Assembly: GCA_035559815.1 (NCBI GenBank)
Contig: DATMAT010000012.1
Coordinates: 1 to 64,000, forward strand
Direction: 5' to 3'
DNA length: 64,000 nucleotides
DNA from: Thermodesulfobacteriota bacterium
GTDB taxonomy: Bacteria; Desulfobacterota_D; UBA1144; Nemesobacterales; CSP1-2
In this document: positions 18,558 through 26,051 of the stretch, piece after piece
How the letters are laid out: each line of letters begins with the position of its first letter
How positions within the stretch are numbered: position 1 is the first letter of the stretch
Notes under the pieces: generated by a model
What the model saw: only the letters and a program-made list of their open reading frames with translations
The model's database searches: none
Told to the model about the DNA's origin: nothing
Translations under genes and position numbers: made by a program

Positions 18558-19025
18558 CTACAAGCCTTGAACTACTGGTATAGAATTACTTACGGGATGA
18601 GAAAATTTAGAAATGACCTTGGCCATGATTTTTCTTTCAATCCAAGCTTCACCATTAGTTAAAGCTCTAATCGACCTAATCAACTCAGATGCACTGGCAG
18701 TTTTAAGTATATATCCCAAAGACCCCGCACATATAGCTTCTATAATCCTATCCTCATCGTACCTTTCAACTAGTAAAAGTACTATTAAAGCGGGTGTTTT
18801 TTCCCTTATCAACCGCAACGTGCCCAGCAAATCCAAATAAGGCATATCTAGGTCTAAAATCAAAAGGTCGGCTTTGATTTTACTAAGGATAAGTTTTTCA
18901 ATATCTCTAGCCCTGGAGAGTTGAGCCACTATTTCTAAGTCGTCCTCAGAAGTTAGTATGTTAGAAAGAGCTTCTCGATCTAAAGCATACTCGCACGCTA
19001 AAATTATCCTTCTGTAATCCGGCAT
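18558..19025 (-). CDS. Receiver-only response regulator lacking the HTH domain
   Basis: 155 residues. A complete NarL-type receiver is present: probable phosphoacceptor Asp58 (LLILDLDMP), VLLLVERYDED and GYILKTASASEL with the conserved Lys. The frame stops just after NGEAWIERKIMAKVISKF, where the neighbouring full-length regulator (19483-20175) has the same WVERKMMLKV segment before its LuxR-type HTH. No HTH remnant fits in the 39 bases before glmS. It may be a truncated paralogue, or a stand-alone receiver acting as a phosphate sink or dimer partner. It has its own promoter-like element at 19208-19250. No histidine kinase gene is in the window. Confidence 0.82.
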   Translation of the reverse strand: MPDYRRIILACEYALDREALSNILTSEDDLEIVAQLSRARDIEKLILSKIKADLLILDLDMPYLDLLGTLRLIREKTPALIVLLLVERYDEDRIIEAICAGSLGYILKTASASELIRSIRALTNGEAWIERKIMAKVISKFSHPVSNSIPVVQGL

Positions 19026-19482
19026 TTCTTCTCCCTAGAGCCTGAATAAGCAGGTTTTATCCCAGCTTTAACCGACATAGGATTGAGAATTGGCAATATG
19101 AACCTTGTAGATATTAACCCGAGAATTAAACCAATGATTCGTGATATATTCATAAGCTCCCGCGTTTCACTTACAGTGAATTCTGACCTCAGTCCAAACT
19201 TAGATATATTTATCTCACTGTCATATGACCAAATCAATTGGACTTTAGTTGAATTGATTATAAAAAAAGAAGTATGATCAATGGTACACTATATAACTTT
19301 GGTTTGAAAAACTATATAACTATAGTCGGTAATTAACGATCACCTTTTCCAAAAGCGCTGGTCTGTATTGGAATCTGGTAAGCCGACTTGACCAGCAGTT
19401 TATCAACACCTACTTCGATGTTCTAGAAACTAGGGGGCATGGGAGGATGAACTACCAAAACACGCCATCGGACGGTCGCAAA
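19026..19482. other. 457-base intergenic region between the two response regulators
   Basis: Contains the ACTAAAGTC promoter element and, downstream of it, a probable leader of about 180 bases for the receiver-only gene. A 77-codon open frame (19004-19237) overlaps the receiver start but begins inside the putative -35 box and resembles nothing, so it is not called. Bases 19251-19482 show no convincing feature. Confidence 0.45.
19208..19250 (-). promoter_or_regulatory. Candidate promoter of the receiver-only regulator with ACTAAAGTC element
   Basis: Minus strand: AACTAAAGTC (19250-19241), CAA, TTGATT as -35 (19237-19232), 17 bases, then GATAAAT-type -10 (19214-19208). The element shares 18 identical bases with the ugd copy and sits at almost the same distance from the -35 as in the upxY promoter. 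This suggests an activator or alternative holoenzyme contact just upstream of -35. Confidence 0.5.
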
Positions 19483-20175
19483 CTAGCTTACAAATCCGTT
19501 TCTAAAACCATACAGTATAAGCTCTGACCTATTCTTAACAGAAAGCTTCTTAAAAATCTTGTATAGGTGGAACTTAACCGTTTTCTCGCTCAGATACAGA
19601 TCCTTAGCTATATCTCTGTTGCTAAGACCGTTCAATACTAACTTCACAATTTTAGCCTCAGTCTCGGTAAGGTCATAAATTGGGCTTTTCCTCTTTCTAC
19701 CTTTACCCTTGGGAGAAGAAGAAAAAGCCTCTAACACTTTTAGCATCATTTTTCTCTCCACCCAAAGTTCCCCGTCGTGCACCGACTTGATGGCTTTAGT
19801 GAGGTGCTTAGACTCAGTATTTTTTAGTATATATCCCCTTACGCCCGACCGAATAGCGCTTATTAGCGTGTTTTCGTTATAATCATTATCGACAATCAAA
19901 ACCACTTTAGCGTTTTTATTCTTCTTCAATAACTGAAGGATCTTGGTGAGGTTTAACCCCTTAAGATCGACGTCAAGGAGTAAAATATCAAACTTGCAAT
20001 CTTCACATGATTGAACCAAATCTAGTAGATTCGAAACCCTATCTACAATTTCTATATTTTTATCGTCTTCGATTATCTTTGATATGCCCTCCCTCAGTAG
20101 AGGATAATAACAAGCCACCACTACCTTTATAATGTCGCTATCTTTATCGATATAATCCGAGTTTTTAACTTTCAT
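19483..20175 (-). CDS. NarL/FixJ-family response regulator
   Basis: 230 residues. The receiver domain (about 15-130) has the probable phosphoacceptor Asp68 in ILLLDVD and GYILKNTES with the conserved Lys. A basic linker (GKGRKRKS) leads to a LuxR-type HTH at about 165-225: LTETEAKIVKLVLNGLSNRDIA and SEKTVKFHLYKIFKKL. It is a DNA-binding transcription regulator probably controlled by an unlinked kinase. It follows upxY by 36 bases, hence the same transcript. It is a natural candidate to bind the ACTAAAGTC elements in this region, which is inference from position only. Confidence 0.9.
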   Translation of the reverse strand: MKVKNSDYIDKDSDIIKVVVACYYPLLREGISKIIEDDKNIEIVDRVSNLLDLVQSCEDCKFDILLLDVDLKGLNLTKILQLLKKNKNAKVVLIVDNDYNENTLISAIRSGVRGYILKNTESKHLTKAIKSVHDGELWVERKMMLKVLEAFSSSPKGKGRKRKSPIYDLTETEAKIVKLVLNGLSNRDIAKDLYLSEKTVKFHLYKIFKKLSVKNRSELILYGFRNGFVS

Positions 20176-20211
20176 GTTTTATCTCCCTTGGTTCAAAACA
20201 CCTAGGGTTCC

Positions 20212-20748
20212 CTAGAGTGGTTCTATGTCTAAAACATCAACTTCTATCGAAACTGACCTCTTTATTAGGTCTATGGAAATTATGAGCGTATGCCTGGCCG
20301 ACTTCTTCTTATCCACTATTTTACCTACTATGCCCTGTAACGGTCCTCTTTTTATTAGGACGTCTCTTCCCACATCCAAATAAGGATAAGGATCATACTT
20401 TAGTTTGTTTTGAACCACCTTAATCACAGCTTCAATCTGCTCTGTCGGGACCGGCACTGGAGTACCATTACATCCAACCAGCCTCAAAACACCCTTAGTA
20501 TACATTACATTTTGAATATCACTCAGACCCACTCTCACAAATAGGTAAGACGGGAAAAGGGGAATATTTATTATCTTCTTGCGGTCTTTCCATTGCGAAA
20601 GAACTTCCCTCAACGGCAGAAACACATTAATACCTCTATTTTTCAGCGACACCTCGGCAACTTTTTCGTGACGGCTTTTAGTATGTACAGCATACCATTT
20701 TGGTTCATCGCATATATCAGTGAGTGTGAGCGCCCCTTCTGGCAACAT
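20212..20748 (-). CDS. UpxY/NusG-like transcription antiterminator
   Basis: 178 residues from ATG at 20748. An upstream in-frame TTG at 20760 abuts the GGGAGG Shine-Dalgarno and cannot be the start, whereas the ATG lies 12 bases from it. The NGN domain is clear: WYAVHTKSRHEKVAEVSLKNRGINVFLPL, then FPSYLFVRV and GVLRLVG. The C-terminal KOW-type segment has GRDVLIKRGPLQGIVGKIV. Such specialised NusG paralogues (UpxY, RfaH, LoaP) ride with RNA polymerase and allow full transcription of long polysaccharide operons. Its place at the head of an all-minus-strand surface-sugar locus fits that job exactly. Confidence 0.88.
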   Translation of the reverse strand: MLPEGALTLTDICDEPKWYAVHTKSRHEKVAEVSLKNRGINVFLPLREVLSQWKDRKKIINIPLFPSYLFVRVGLSDIQNVMYTKGVLRLVGCNGTPVPVPTEQIEAVIKVVQNKLKYDPYPYLDVGRDVLIKRGPLQGIVGKIVDKKKSARHTLIISIDLIKRSVSIEVDVLDIEPL

Positions 20749-20798
20749 ATTGTAATCCAACCTCCCTTAGTGATAAGTAATTTCTAACTTTTATCTTA

Positions 20799-20861
20799 AT
20801 TAAAATGCAAAACCAAACAAAAGTCAACAGACTTTAGTTAGTTTGAGAATTAGACTAAAGT
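20799..20861 (-). promoter_or_regulatory. upxY promoter with paired inverted ACTAAAGT arms
   Basis: Minus strand: TTGACT (20827-20822), 17 bases, TTTAAT (20804-20799), a good sigma-70-type promoter for upxY. ACTAAAGTC (20838-20830) lies two bases upstream of the -35. A second arm in opposite orientation, ACTAAAGT on the plus strand at 20854-20861, makes an 8-base perfect inverted repeat with a 15-base spacer. That layout suits binding by a dimeric regulator about two helical turns wide. Confidence 0.6.
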
Positions 20862-20871
20862 TATACTCGGG

Positions 20872-21978
20872 CTACTTCAGGTTCCTGGTCTTAAAAATCT
20901 TCCCAGGCATCTGCACTATTAGCCCCTTAAGCTCCAAAGATAAAAGCACGGAAAGTGCTCTTGCCGAATCAATGCCGGCTAGTTGTGTAATTTTGTCAAT
21001 ATGAAGAGGCTTATCTTTTATTACCGAACATATCAACCCCTCTTCCCTACTCAGTTCAGAGAAGTGAGCGTCACTTTCTTTCGATGATTGGTGTGTTGGG
21101 AGTCTTCTTAAAGACTCTATCTCAACCAATATGTCTTCGACGGACTCAACCAATTTAGCGCCCCTTTTTATAAGTTTATTAGTTCCTTGGCTCAGCTTAG
21201 TCCCAATGTTTCCGGGAACCGCAAATACCTCTCTATTCTGTTCAATGGCAAAAGTAGCAGTGATTAGAGAACCACTCTTATCCGAAGCCTGAATAACGGC
21301 AACACCCAAAGATAGGCCACTTATTATTCTATTTCTCTTGGGGAAATTCAAGGAATCAGGAGTAGCTCCAATAGGTAATTCCGATATAACTGCCCCTTGT
21401 TTTGATATAGCATCGTATAGTCTCTTATTTTCAGGAGGGTAGATAACGTCCAGACCTGAACCTAAAACAGATAAAGTCCTTCCCCCTCTTTTCAATGCCC
21501 CAGCATGAGCTATTGAATCGATCCCGCGGGCCATTCCACTCACGATGGTAACCCCCCTAGCAGCCAGCTCTTCCGCCAGGTTATCAGTAACAAATCTCCC
21601 GTATCTATCCGGAACCCTAGTTCCAACGATAGCTATCGCCATATCATCCCCTGGCAAGATATCTCCCTTTACGTAGAGAAACGGTGGAGGATTATAAATG
21701 TTAAAAAGGTTTGGGGGATACTTTGAATCAGTCAAAGGTATGAGCTTGAAACCTAGATTCTTAATTTTTGAGACTTCGTTCTCGGCCCTATCCCATTCCC
21801 TGAAATTTCTGATAGCCCGTATTGTCTTTTCCCCTATCCCATCTACCGTCTGAAGTTCAGCCGGCTTAGCCTCAAAAACATTCCCAGGTGTCCCAAATTT
21901 CAGGACAAGATTCTTGAATAGAACTTCACCTACATTGGGTACTAGCCTGAGCGCAATCCAATATTTCAGGTCATCCAT
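20872..21978 (-). CDS. dprA: DNA processing protein DprA
   Basis: 368 residues. An N-terminal helix-hairpin-helix-like region (GTPGNVFEAKPAELQTVDGIGEKT) precedes the Rossmann-fold DprA core: AIVGTRVPDRYG, VSGMARGIDSIAHAGAL, LGSGLDVIYPPEN, FPKRNRIISGLS and SGSLITATFAIEQNREVFAVPG. A C-terminal winged-helix region follows (LSREEGLICSVIKDKPLHIDKITQLAG). It loads RecA on incoming single-stranded DNA during transformation. It lies 123 bases upstream of upxY and 43 bases after the radical SAM gene. Complete and of normal length. Confidence 0.93.
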   Translation of the reverse strand: MDDLKYWIALRLVPNVGEVLFKNLVLKFGTPGNVFEAKPAELQTVDGIGEKTIRAIRNFREWDRAENEVSKIKNLGFKLIPLTDSKYPPNLFNIYNPPPFLYVKGDILPGDDMAIAIVGTRVPDRYGRFVTDNLAEELAARGVTIVSGMARGIDSIAHAGALKRGGRTLSVLGSGLDVIYPPENKRLYDAISKQGAVISELPIGATPDSLNFPKRNRIISGLSLGVAVIQASDKSGSLITATFAIEQNREVFAVPGNIGTKLSQGTNKLIKRGAKLVESVEDILVEIESLRRLPTHQSSKESDAHFSELSREEGLICSVIKDKPLHIDKITQLAGIDSARALSVLLSLELKGLIVQMPGKIFKTRNLK

Positions 21979-22021
21979 CGCAACGATGATTCAACTTAAA
22001 TGGCACGGAGTCAAGACATTG

Positions 22022-23017
22022 CTAGGTTTGCCGTTTAAACAGTCTTCCTTGATATGTGTCTCTCTTCTCCAGTTCCATTTCGATTCCGCGCATTATATCG
22101 TTATGGGATTTATTCCAAAGAGGAGCTATAAGAAGATCTTTGGGGGTATCGGTAAAGAGCCTTTCCACTACAATTTGGGGTGATAATCGCTCAAGAAAAC
22201 GAGAGATAAAATCGAGATACTCTTCATAACTAAAGAGACGAAACGGCCTTTTGGAGTACATTCCAGCTAACGCTGTATTTTTGATTATGTGCAAGTTATG
22301 AATCTTGATAAAATCTATGTCTAGTTTTGAGACCTCGCCGGCAGTCCTGATCATCTCATCTTCACTCTCGGTCGGCAAACCAAGTATTATGTGTGCACCT
22401 ATGTATATTCCTCGGTCTTTAGTCAGTCCAATCGCATCGATTACCGATTGATAATCATGCCCCCGGTTCATAAAGCGTAGGCTTTTATCGTACACCGACT
22501 CGATTCCATATTCCAATGTTATAAAAAAATCCCTGGCTAGATTCTCCAACAGCTCAATCTTTTCTCGGTCTATACAGTCTGACCTGGTACCTATGGTCAG
22601 TCCTACAACGTCATCATGCTTGAGCGCTTCACAGTAAAGCTTTTCTAGTCTATCAACACTAGTATAAGTGTTTGTATAAGCCTGAAAGTAAATTATGAAT
22701 TTCTGGGCCTTGAATCTTCTTCGCAGATATTCCATCCCCGTTTCAATCTGATAGTCCATTGAAAAACGGCTTCGTGCATAAGGGGGAACAAAGCTTTCGT
22801 TGTTGCAATAAATACATCCCCCTCGTGCTACCTTACCGTCCCTATTTGGACAGGTAAAGCCCATGTCCACCGAGACTTTCTGAACCCGACAACCGAATCT
22901 CTCTTTTAGATAATTGCTATAAGAGTTATAACGCCTCTTCATAAATTCTATGCCAACTGCACAGATAAAATACAACCGATGAGTAGCTCCAAAGAATTCG
23001 TAAAATTCAAATGACAC
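22022..23017 (-). CDS. TIGR01212/YhcC-type radical SAM protein
   Basis: 331 residues from a GTG at 23017, which has AGGA 8 bases upstream. An internal ATG at 22942 (MKRRYNSYSNYLKERFG) matches where most relatives begin and is the alternative. The cluster-binding pattern is CPNRDGKVARGGCIYCNN, the long CX9-12CX2C spacing of this family. LEYGIESVYDKSLRFMNRGHDY and ILGLPTESEDEM are further family blocks. The reaction is not established. It is next to dprA and apparently the same strand unit. Confidence 0.85.
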   Translation of the reverse strand: MSFEFYEFFGATHRLYFICAVGIEFMKRRYNSYSNYLKERFGCRVQKVSVDMGFTCPNRDGKVARGGCIYCNNESFVPPYARSRFSMDYQIETGMEYLRRRFKAQKFIIYFQAYTNTYTSVDRLEKLYCEALKHDDVVGLTIGTRSDCIDREKIELLENLARDFFITLEYGIESVYDKSLRFMNRGHDYQSVIDAIGLTKDRGIYIGAHIILGLPTESEDEMIRTAGEVSKLDIDFIKIHNLHIIKNTALAGMYSKRPFRLFSYEEYLDFISRFLERLSPQIVVERLFTDTPKDLLIAPLWNKSHNDIMRGIEMELEKRDTYQGRLFKRQT

Positions 23018-23263
23018 TTAGCATTCCTATATTCATACTGAAAAATGGTAATTAGATGTTCTAGTTTTTTCTTCTGGTATCTACGCTCTCATTCCCAGAA
23101 GGTGTTTTCCCTTTGTCCAACTTTAAAATCCCCGAATACTTCTTCATACGGTCAGAAAAACCAAGATAGGAGATGTAGCAATAAGATATCCTACCTTGCT
23201 AATAAATGGCAATAAGCACTATTTTTCTCAGCTAAATAAGATGGGGATTACCGAATTGCAGGG

Positions 23264-23530
23264 TTAATCTTTTCGTGCCGGGGTAAGACCGGTCTTTCCA
23301 TCAAAGAAGCTTTTATTCTTCTCTATAAACTGTTTCCACTTATCCGGAAGCTCATCCTCGTGATATATTGCATCTACAGGGCATGGGTCAACACAAGCAC
23401 CGCAATCTATGCACTCATCCGGATGAATAAAAAGTTGGTCCTCTCCTTCGTATATGCAGTCCACGGGGCAAGCTTCTACACAGGCCTTATCCTTCACACC
23501 TATGCACGGCTCTGCAATTATATAGGCCAT
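23264..23530 (-). CDS. fdxA: Seven-iron ferredoxin ([3Fe-4S][4Fe-4S])
   Basis: 88 residues with Cys at 9, 17, 21, 25, 40, 43, 46 and 50. The CX7CX3CP start and later CX2CX2CX3CP match 7Fe ferredoxins of the Azotobacter FdI/Thermus type: Cys9, 17 and 50 for 3Fe-4S; Cys21, 40, 43 and 46 for 4Fe-4S; Cys25 free. [20 protein letters not shown] and the tail [16 protein letters not shown] are also typical. It is a cytoplasmic low-potential electron carrier. Stand-alone; the 246 bases before the radical SAM gene (23018-23263) show nothing further. Confidence 0.93.
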   Translation of the reverse strand: MAYIIAEPCIGVKDKACVEACPVDCIYEGEDQLFIHPDECIDCGACVDPCPVDAIYHEDELPDKWKQFIEKNKSFFDGKTGLTPARKD

Positions 23531-23672
23531 ACTTAAAGCACCTCCTGGAGTCAGTAATGATAAAAATACATAATGCCAGCCTTAGATGCAAGTAACCGCT
23601 AATAGGGTTTCTTCTAACCCTTATATCTCTTTTAATCGAGAATTACAGTATGTATTTTATTTAATTGTCGCT

Positions 23673-24089
23673 TTATTTACTCTCCGAATCGGGTTCCTGA
23701 ATCTTATCTTGCTTTTGAGGTACGTCCGATTCTTTAATTCCTTCCGGCTTGGTAGAAGTAGCCTCGGAAGGATTCTGCATATCTCCCCTGGACTCGGCCT
23801 CGGATTTCTGCTCGACTGATACGGGTGTCTGCTCCTTGACCACCGACGACTTGATGCCTTGTGTAGAAAAATAGCCAAGAGTCAACGAAGAAATAATGAA
23901 AAGAACCGCAAGGACCCTAGTTACCTTGGTGAGAAATGGAACTGCACCGCTTGCACCAAAAATCGATTCGGTTGTTCCACCAAATACCGATCCGATATCC
24001 CCTTTACCAGGCTGAAGAAGCACGGTTATGATGAGAAGTATGCTCACAAGAATGTGAATAGCCTTCACCACACTAAAGATTATGTCCAC
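23673..24089 (-). CDS. secG: Preprotein translocase subunit SecG
   Basis: 138 residues. Two membrane segments, about 5-25 and 55-75, flank the conserved loop VLLQPGKGDIGSVFGG and a Ser/Gly-rich segment, as in SecG. The C-terminal 60 residues are a hydrophilic Glu/Lys/Ser-rich tail of low complexity, commonly seen in proteobacterial SecG. It is part of the inner-membrane SecYEG channel. One base separates it from tpiA, so the two are in one operon. Confidence 0.92.
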   Translation of the reverse strand: MDIIFSVVKAIHILVSILLIITVLLQPGKGDIGSVFGGTTESIFGASGAVPFLTKVTRVLAVLFIISSLTLGYFSTQGIKSSVVKEQTPVSVEQKSEAESRGDMQNPSEATSTKPEGIKESDVPQKQDKIQEPDSESK

Positions 24090-24090
24090 T

Positions 24091-24849
24091 TTACTCTCCT
24101 GCTATTTGAACTATTTTTGCAAAAGAATCCGCCCTAAGGCTTGCCCCCCCTACCAAAGCCCCATCAGTGTTTTCTACTGCTAGGATCTCCCCTATGTTAT
24201 CCGGGTTGACGCTACCGCCATAAAGAATTCTTACCTCGCCTGCAATCTCCCCGAGAATTCTGCCCAATATCTCACGAATAACTCCATGAACATGCTCTAT
24301 CTCCTCCGGAGTGGCATTATTCCCGGTCCCTATTGCCCAAACCGGTTCATAAGCAATCACAAGCTCATCCGAATCGATAAATCCTATACCATAAAGCGCA
24401 TTTCCTATTTGTCTCTCGATGACTTCTATAGTATTCCCTTGTTCCTTCTCCAGTATATTCTCACCAACGCAAACTATGGGAATAAGACCAGCCTCGAGGG
24501 ACATCTTAATCTTCCTTTGCACCATTTCATCAGTCTCATTCAGCAGGTTTCGCCTCTCCGAATGACCAATTATTACCCATCTACATCCAATATCGGTGAG
24601 CATGTAAGGCGAAATTTCGCCAGTAAAAGCACCCCAGGCCTCCCAGAATACATTTTGCGCACCTAGTTCCATGGGCGTCTCTCGGATTACTCGACCCACT
24701 ACATCGAGAGAGATATATGGGGCAGCCAACACCACATCCACTCGACCTAATAAATCAGAAAGCAGTTCGACCATATTTTCTGCCAGTGCCATTGCCTCCC
24801 TTCTTCGCATGTTCATCTTCCAGTTGGCAACTATTAGCTTTTTCCTCAT
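24091..24849 (-). CDS. tpiA: Triosephosphate isomerase
   Basis: 252 residues, standard length. The substrate-binding motif VANWKMN has the conserved Lys, IGHSERR carries the electrophilic His, and AYEPVWAIGTGNNATPE carries the catalytic Glu with flexible loop 6. ILYGGSVNPDN is the phosphate-binding segment. It interconverts dihydroxyacetone phosphate and glyceraldehyde-3-phosphate. Its start overlaps the end of pgk by 4 bases. Confidence 0.97.
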   Translation of the reverse strand: MRKKLIVANWKMNMRRREAMALAENMVELLSDLLGRVDVVLAAPYISLDVVGRVIRETPMELGAQNVFWEAWGAFTGEISPYMLTDIGCRWVIIGHSERRNLLNETDEMVQRKIKMSLEAGLIPIVCVGENILEKEQGNTIEVIERQIGNALYGIGFIDSDELVIAYEPVWAIGTGNNATPEEIEHVHGVIREILGRILGEIAGEVRILYGGSVNPDNIGEILAVENTDGALVGGASLRADSFAKIVQIAGE

Positions 24850-26042
24850 TTGAACTTTCTTTCTAGAGCTTCTAGAGCTGGGAGTCTTTTGCCCTGGATA
24901 AACTCTAAAGCAGCCTTACCACCCCTCGACAGGAACGAAATTTTATCTTCATAACCCGTTTTTTTTATTGCCATAATTGTGTCCCACCCCACCGCCACAC
25001 TGAAAGCACCGGAGGCGGCTATGGCCTTTGCTACGGCTGCGGTTCCCTTCGCAAATTCATCATTTTCGTAAATTCCTACTGGCCCATTCCAGAATATCGT
25101 CTTCGCCTTGAGAATTCTAGAAGTAAACGAATCTAGTGTATTCGGCCCCAAGTCAACGACAGTAGCATCTCCTGGAACTATATTCCCTGACATTATAAAA
25201 GAATTAGAGTAACTCTTCAAATCACCTTCTATTAGAACTAGGTCATCTGGAAGAACTAACCTTATATTACGCGCTGAGGCCGAAGAAACCAGCTTAGCCG
25301 CACTATACAAAGCTATTTGATCGGTAACCGACTTTCCGAGCTGCCTTCCCAAAGCCTTCAGGAAGGTATTAGACACCGCTCCACCGATTAGAATTGTATC
25401 TAACCTATCCAGCATGCTCTCCATTATGGGAATTTTTTCCGGAGCGCTTCGGCCACCAAATACGGCAACAAATGGACGAGAGAAGTTATAGACAAGACGT
25501 CCTAAATTTTCAATCTCCTTTTTAAACTCAAGCCCGACGCAAGCAGTTTGAAAAAAGTCCAGAATACCAACAACCGAGGCATGGGATCGATGCGACATAG
25601 AGAAGGCTTCGTTCACATAAATATCTGCAACCCCGGCGAGTTTCTTGGCAAATCGGGGGTCGTTTTCCTCTTCCCCCTTATGAAACCGGAGATTTTCCAG
25701 CAGCATGACGCTGCCCGGAGGCATATCTGTGGCCACCTTCTTCACCGCATCTCCTACACTATCTTCCGGGAAAAACACCTCCCCGTCGAGAATCTCCGAT
25801 AGTTTTCTTCCCACCAGTTCTAGCGATAGTTTTGGATTTGGTCTTCCTCCGGGCCTTCCCAAGTGCGAGGCTATTATTACCCTAGCCTTCTCCCTTAGGG
25901 CGTGTCGTATAGTAGGAAGCGCTGCCCGTATTCTGGCCTCATCCAAATACCCCCCTTCTTTTGTCAGGTGAACGTTGAAATCAACCCTAATGAATAAGCG
26001 TTTTTCCTTGATATCTACTTCGTCTATGGAGATCAGGTTCAT
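24846..26042 (-). CDS. pgk: Phosphoglycerate kinase
   Basis: 398 residues. N-domain blocks RVDFNVHL, SHLGRPGG and LLENLRFHKGEEEND; C-domain blocks FWNGPVGIYENDEFAKGT and the nucleotide loop SRGGKAALEF. It transfers phosphate from 1,3-bisphosphoglycerate to ADP in glycolysis. VAVFGGRSAPEKI differs from the usual GGAKVSDKI in having Arg and Ala-Pro, a variant of the nucleotide-binding strand. It is 9 bases after the aminotransferase gene. The gapA gene that usually precedes pgk is not here. Confidence 0.96.
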   Translation of the reverse strand: MNLISIDEVDIKEKRLFIRVDFNVHLTKEGGYLDEARIRAALPTIRHALREKARVIIASHLGRPGGRPNPKLSLELVGRKLSEILDGEVFFPEDSVGDAVKKVATDMPPGSVMLLENLRFHKGEEENDPRFAKKLAGVADIYVNEAFSMSHRSHASVVGILDFFQTACVGLEFKKEIENLGRLVYNFSRPFVAVFGGRSAPEKIPIMESMLDRLDTILIGGAVSNTFLKALGRQLGKSVTDQIALYSAAKLVSSASARNIRLVLPDDLVLIEGDLKSYSNSFIMSGNIVPGDATVVDLGPNTLDSFTSRILKAKTIFWNGPVGIYENDEFAKGTAAVAKAIAASGAFSVAVGWDTIMAIKKTGYEDKISFLSRGGKAALEFIQGKRLPALEALERKFK

Positions 26043-26051
26043 TTAACGTCT

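Noticed and set aside
19004-19237. 77-codon open frame upstream of the receiver-only gene
   Set aside because: Its start lies in the proposed -35 box and its end overlaps the receiver start; composition is not protein-like and no ribosome site precedes it.
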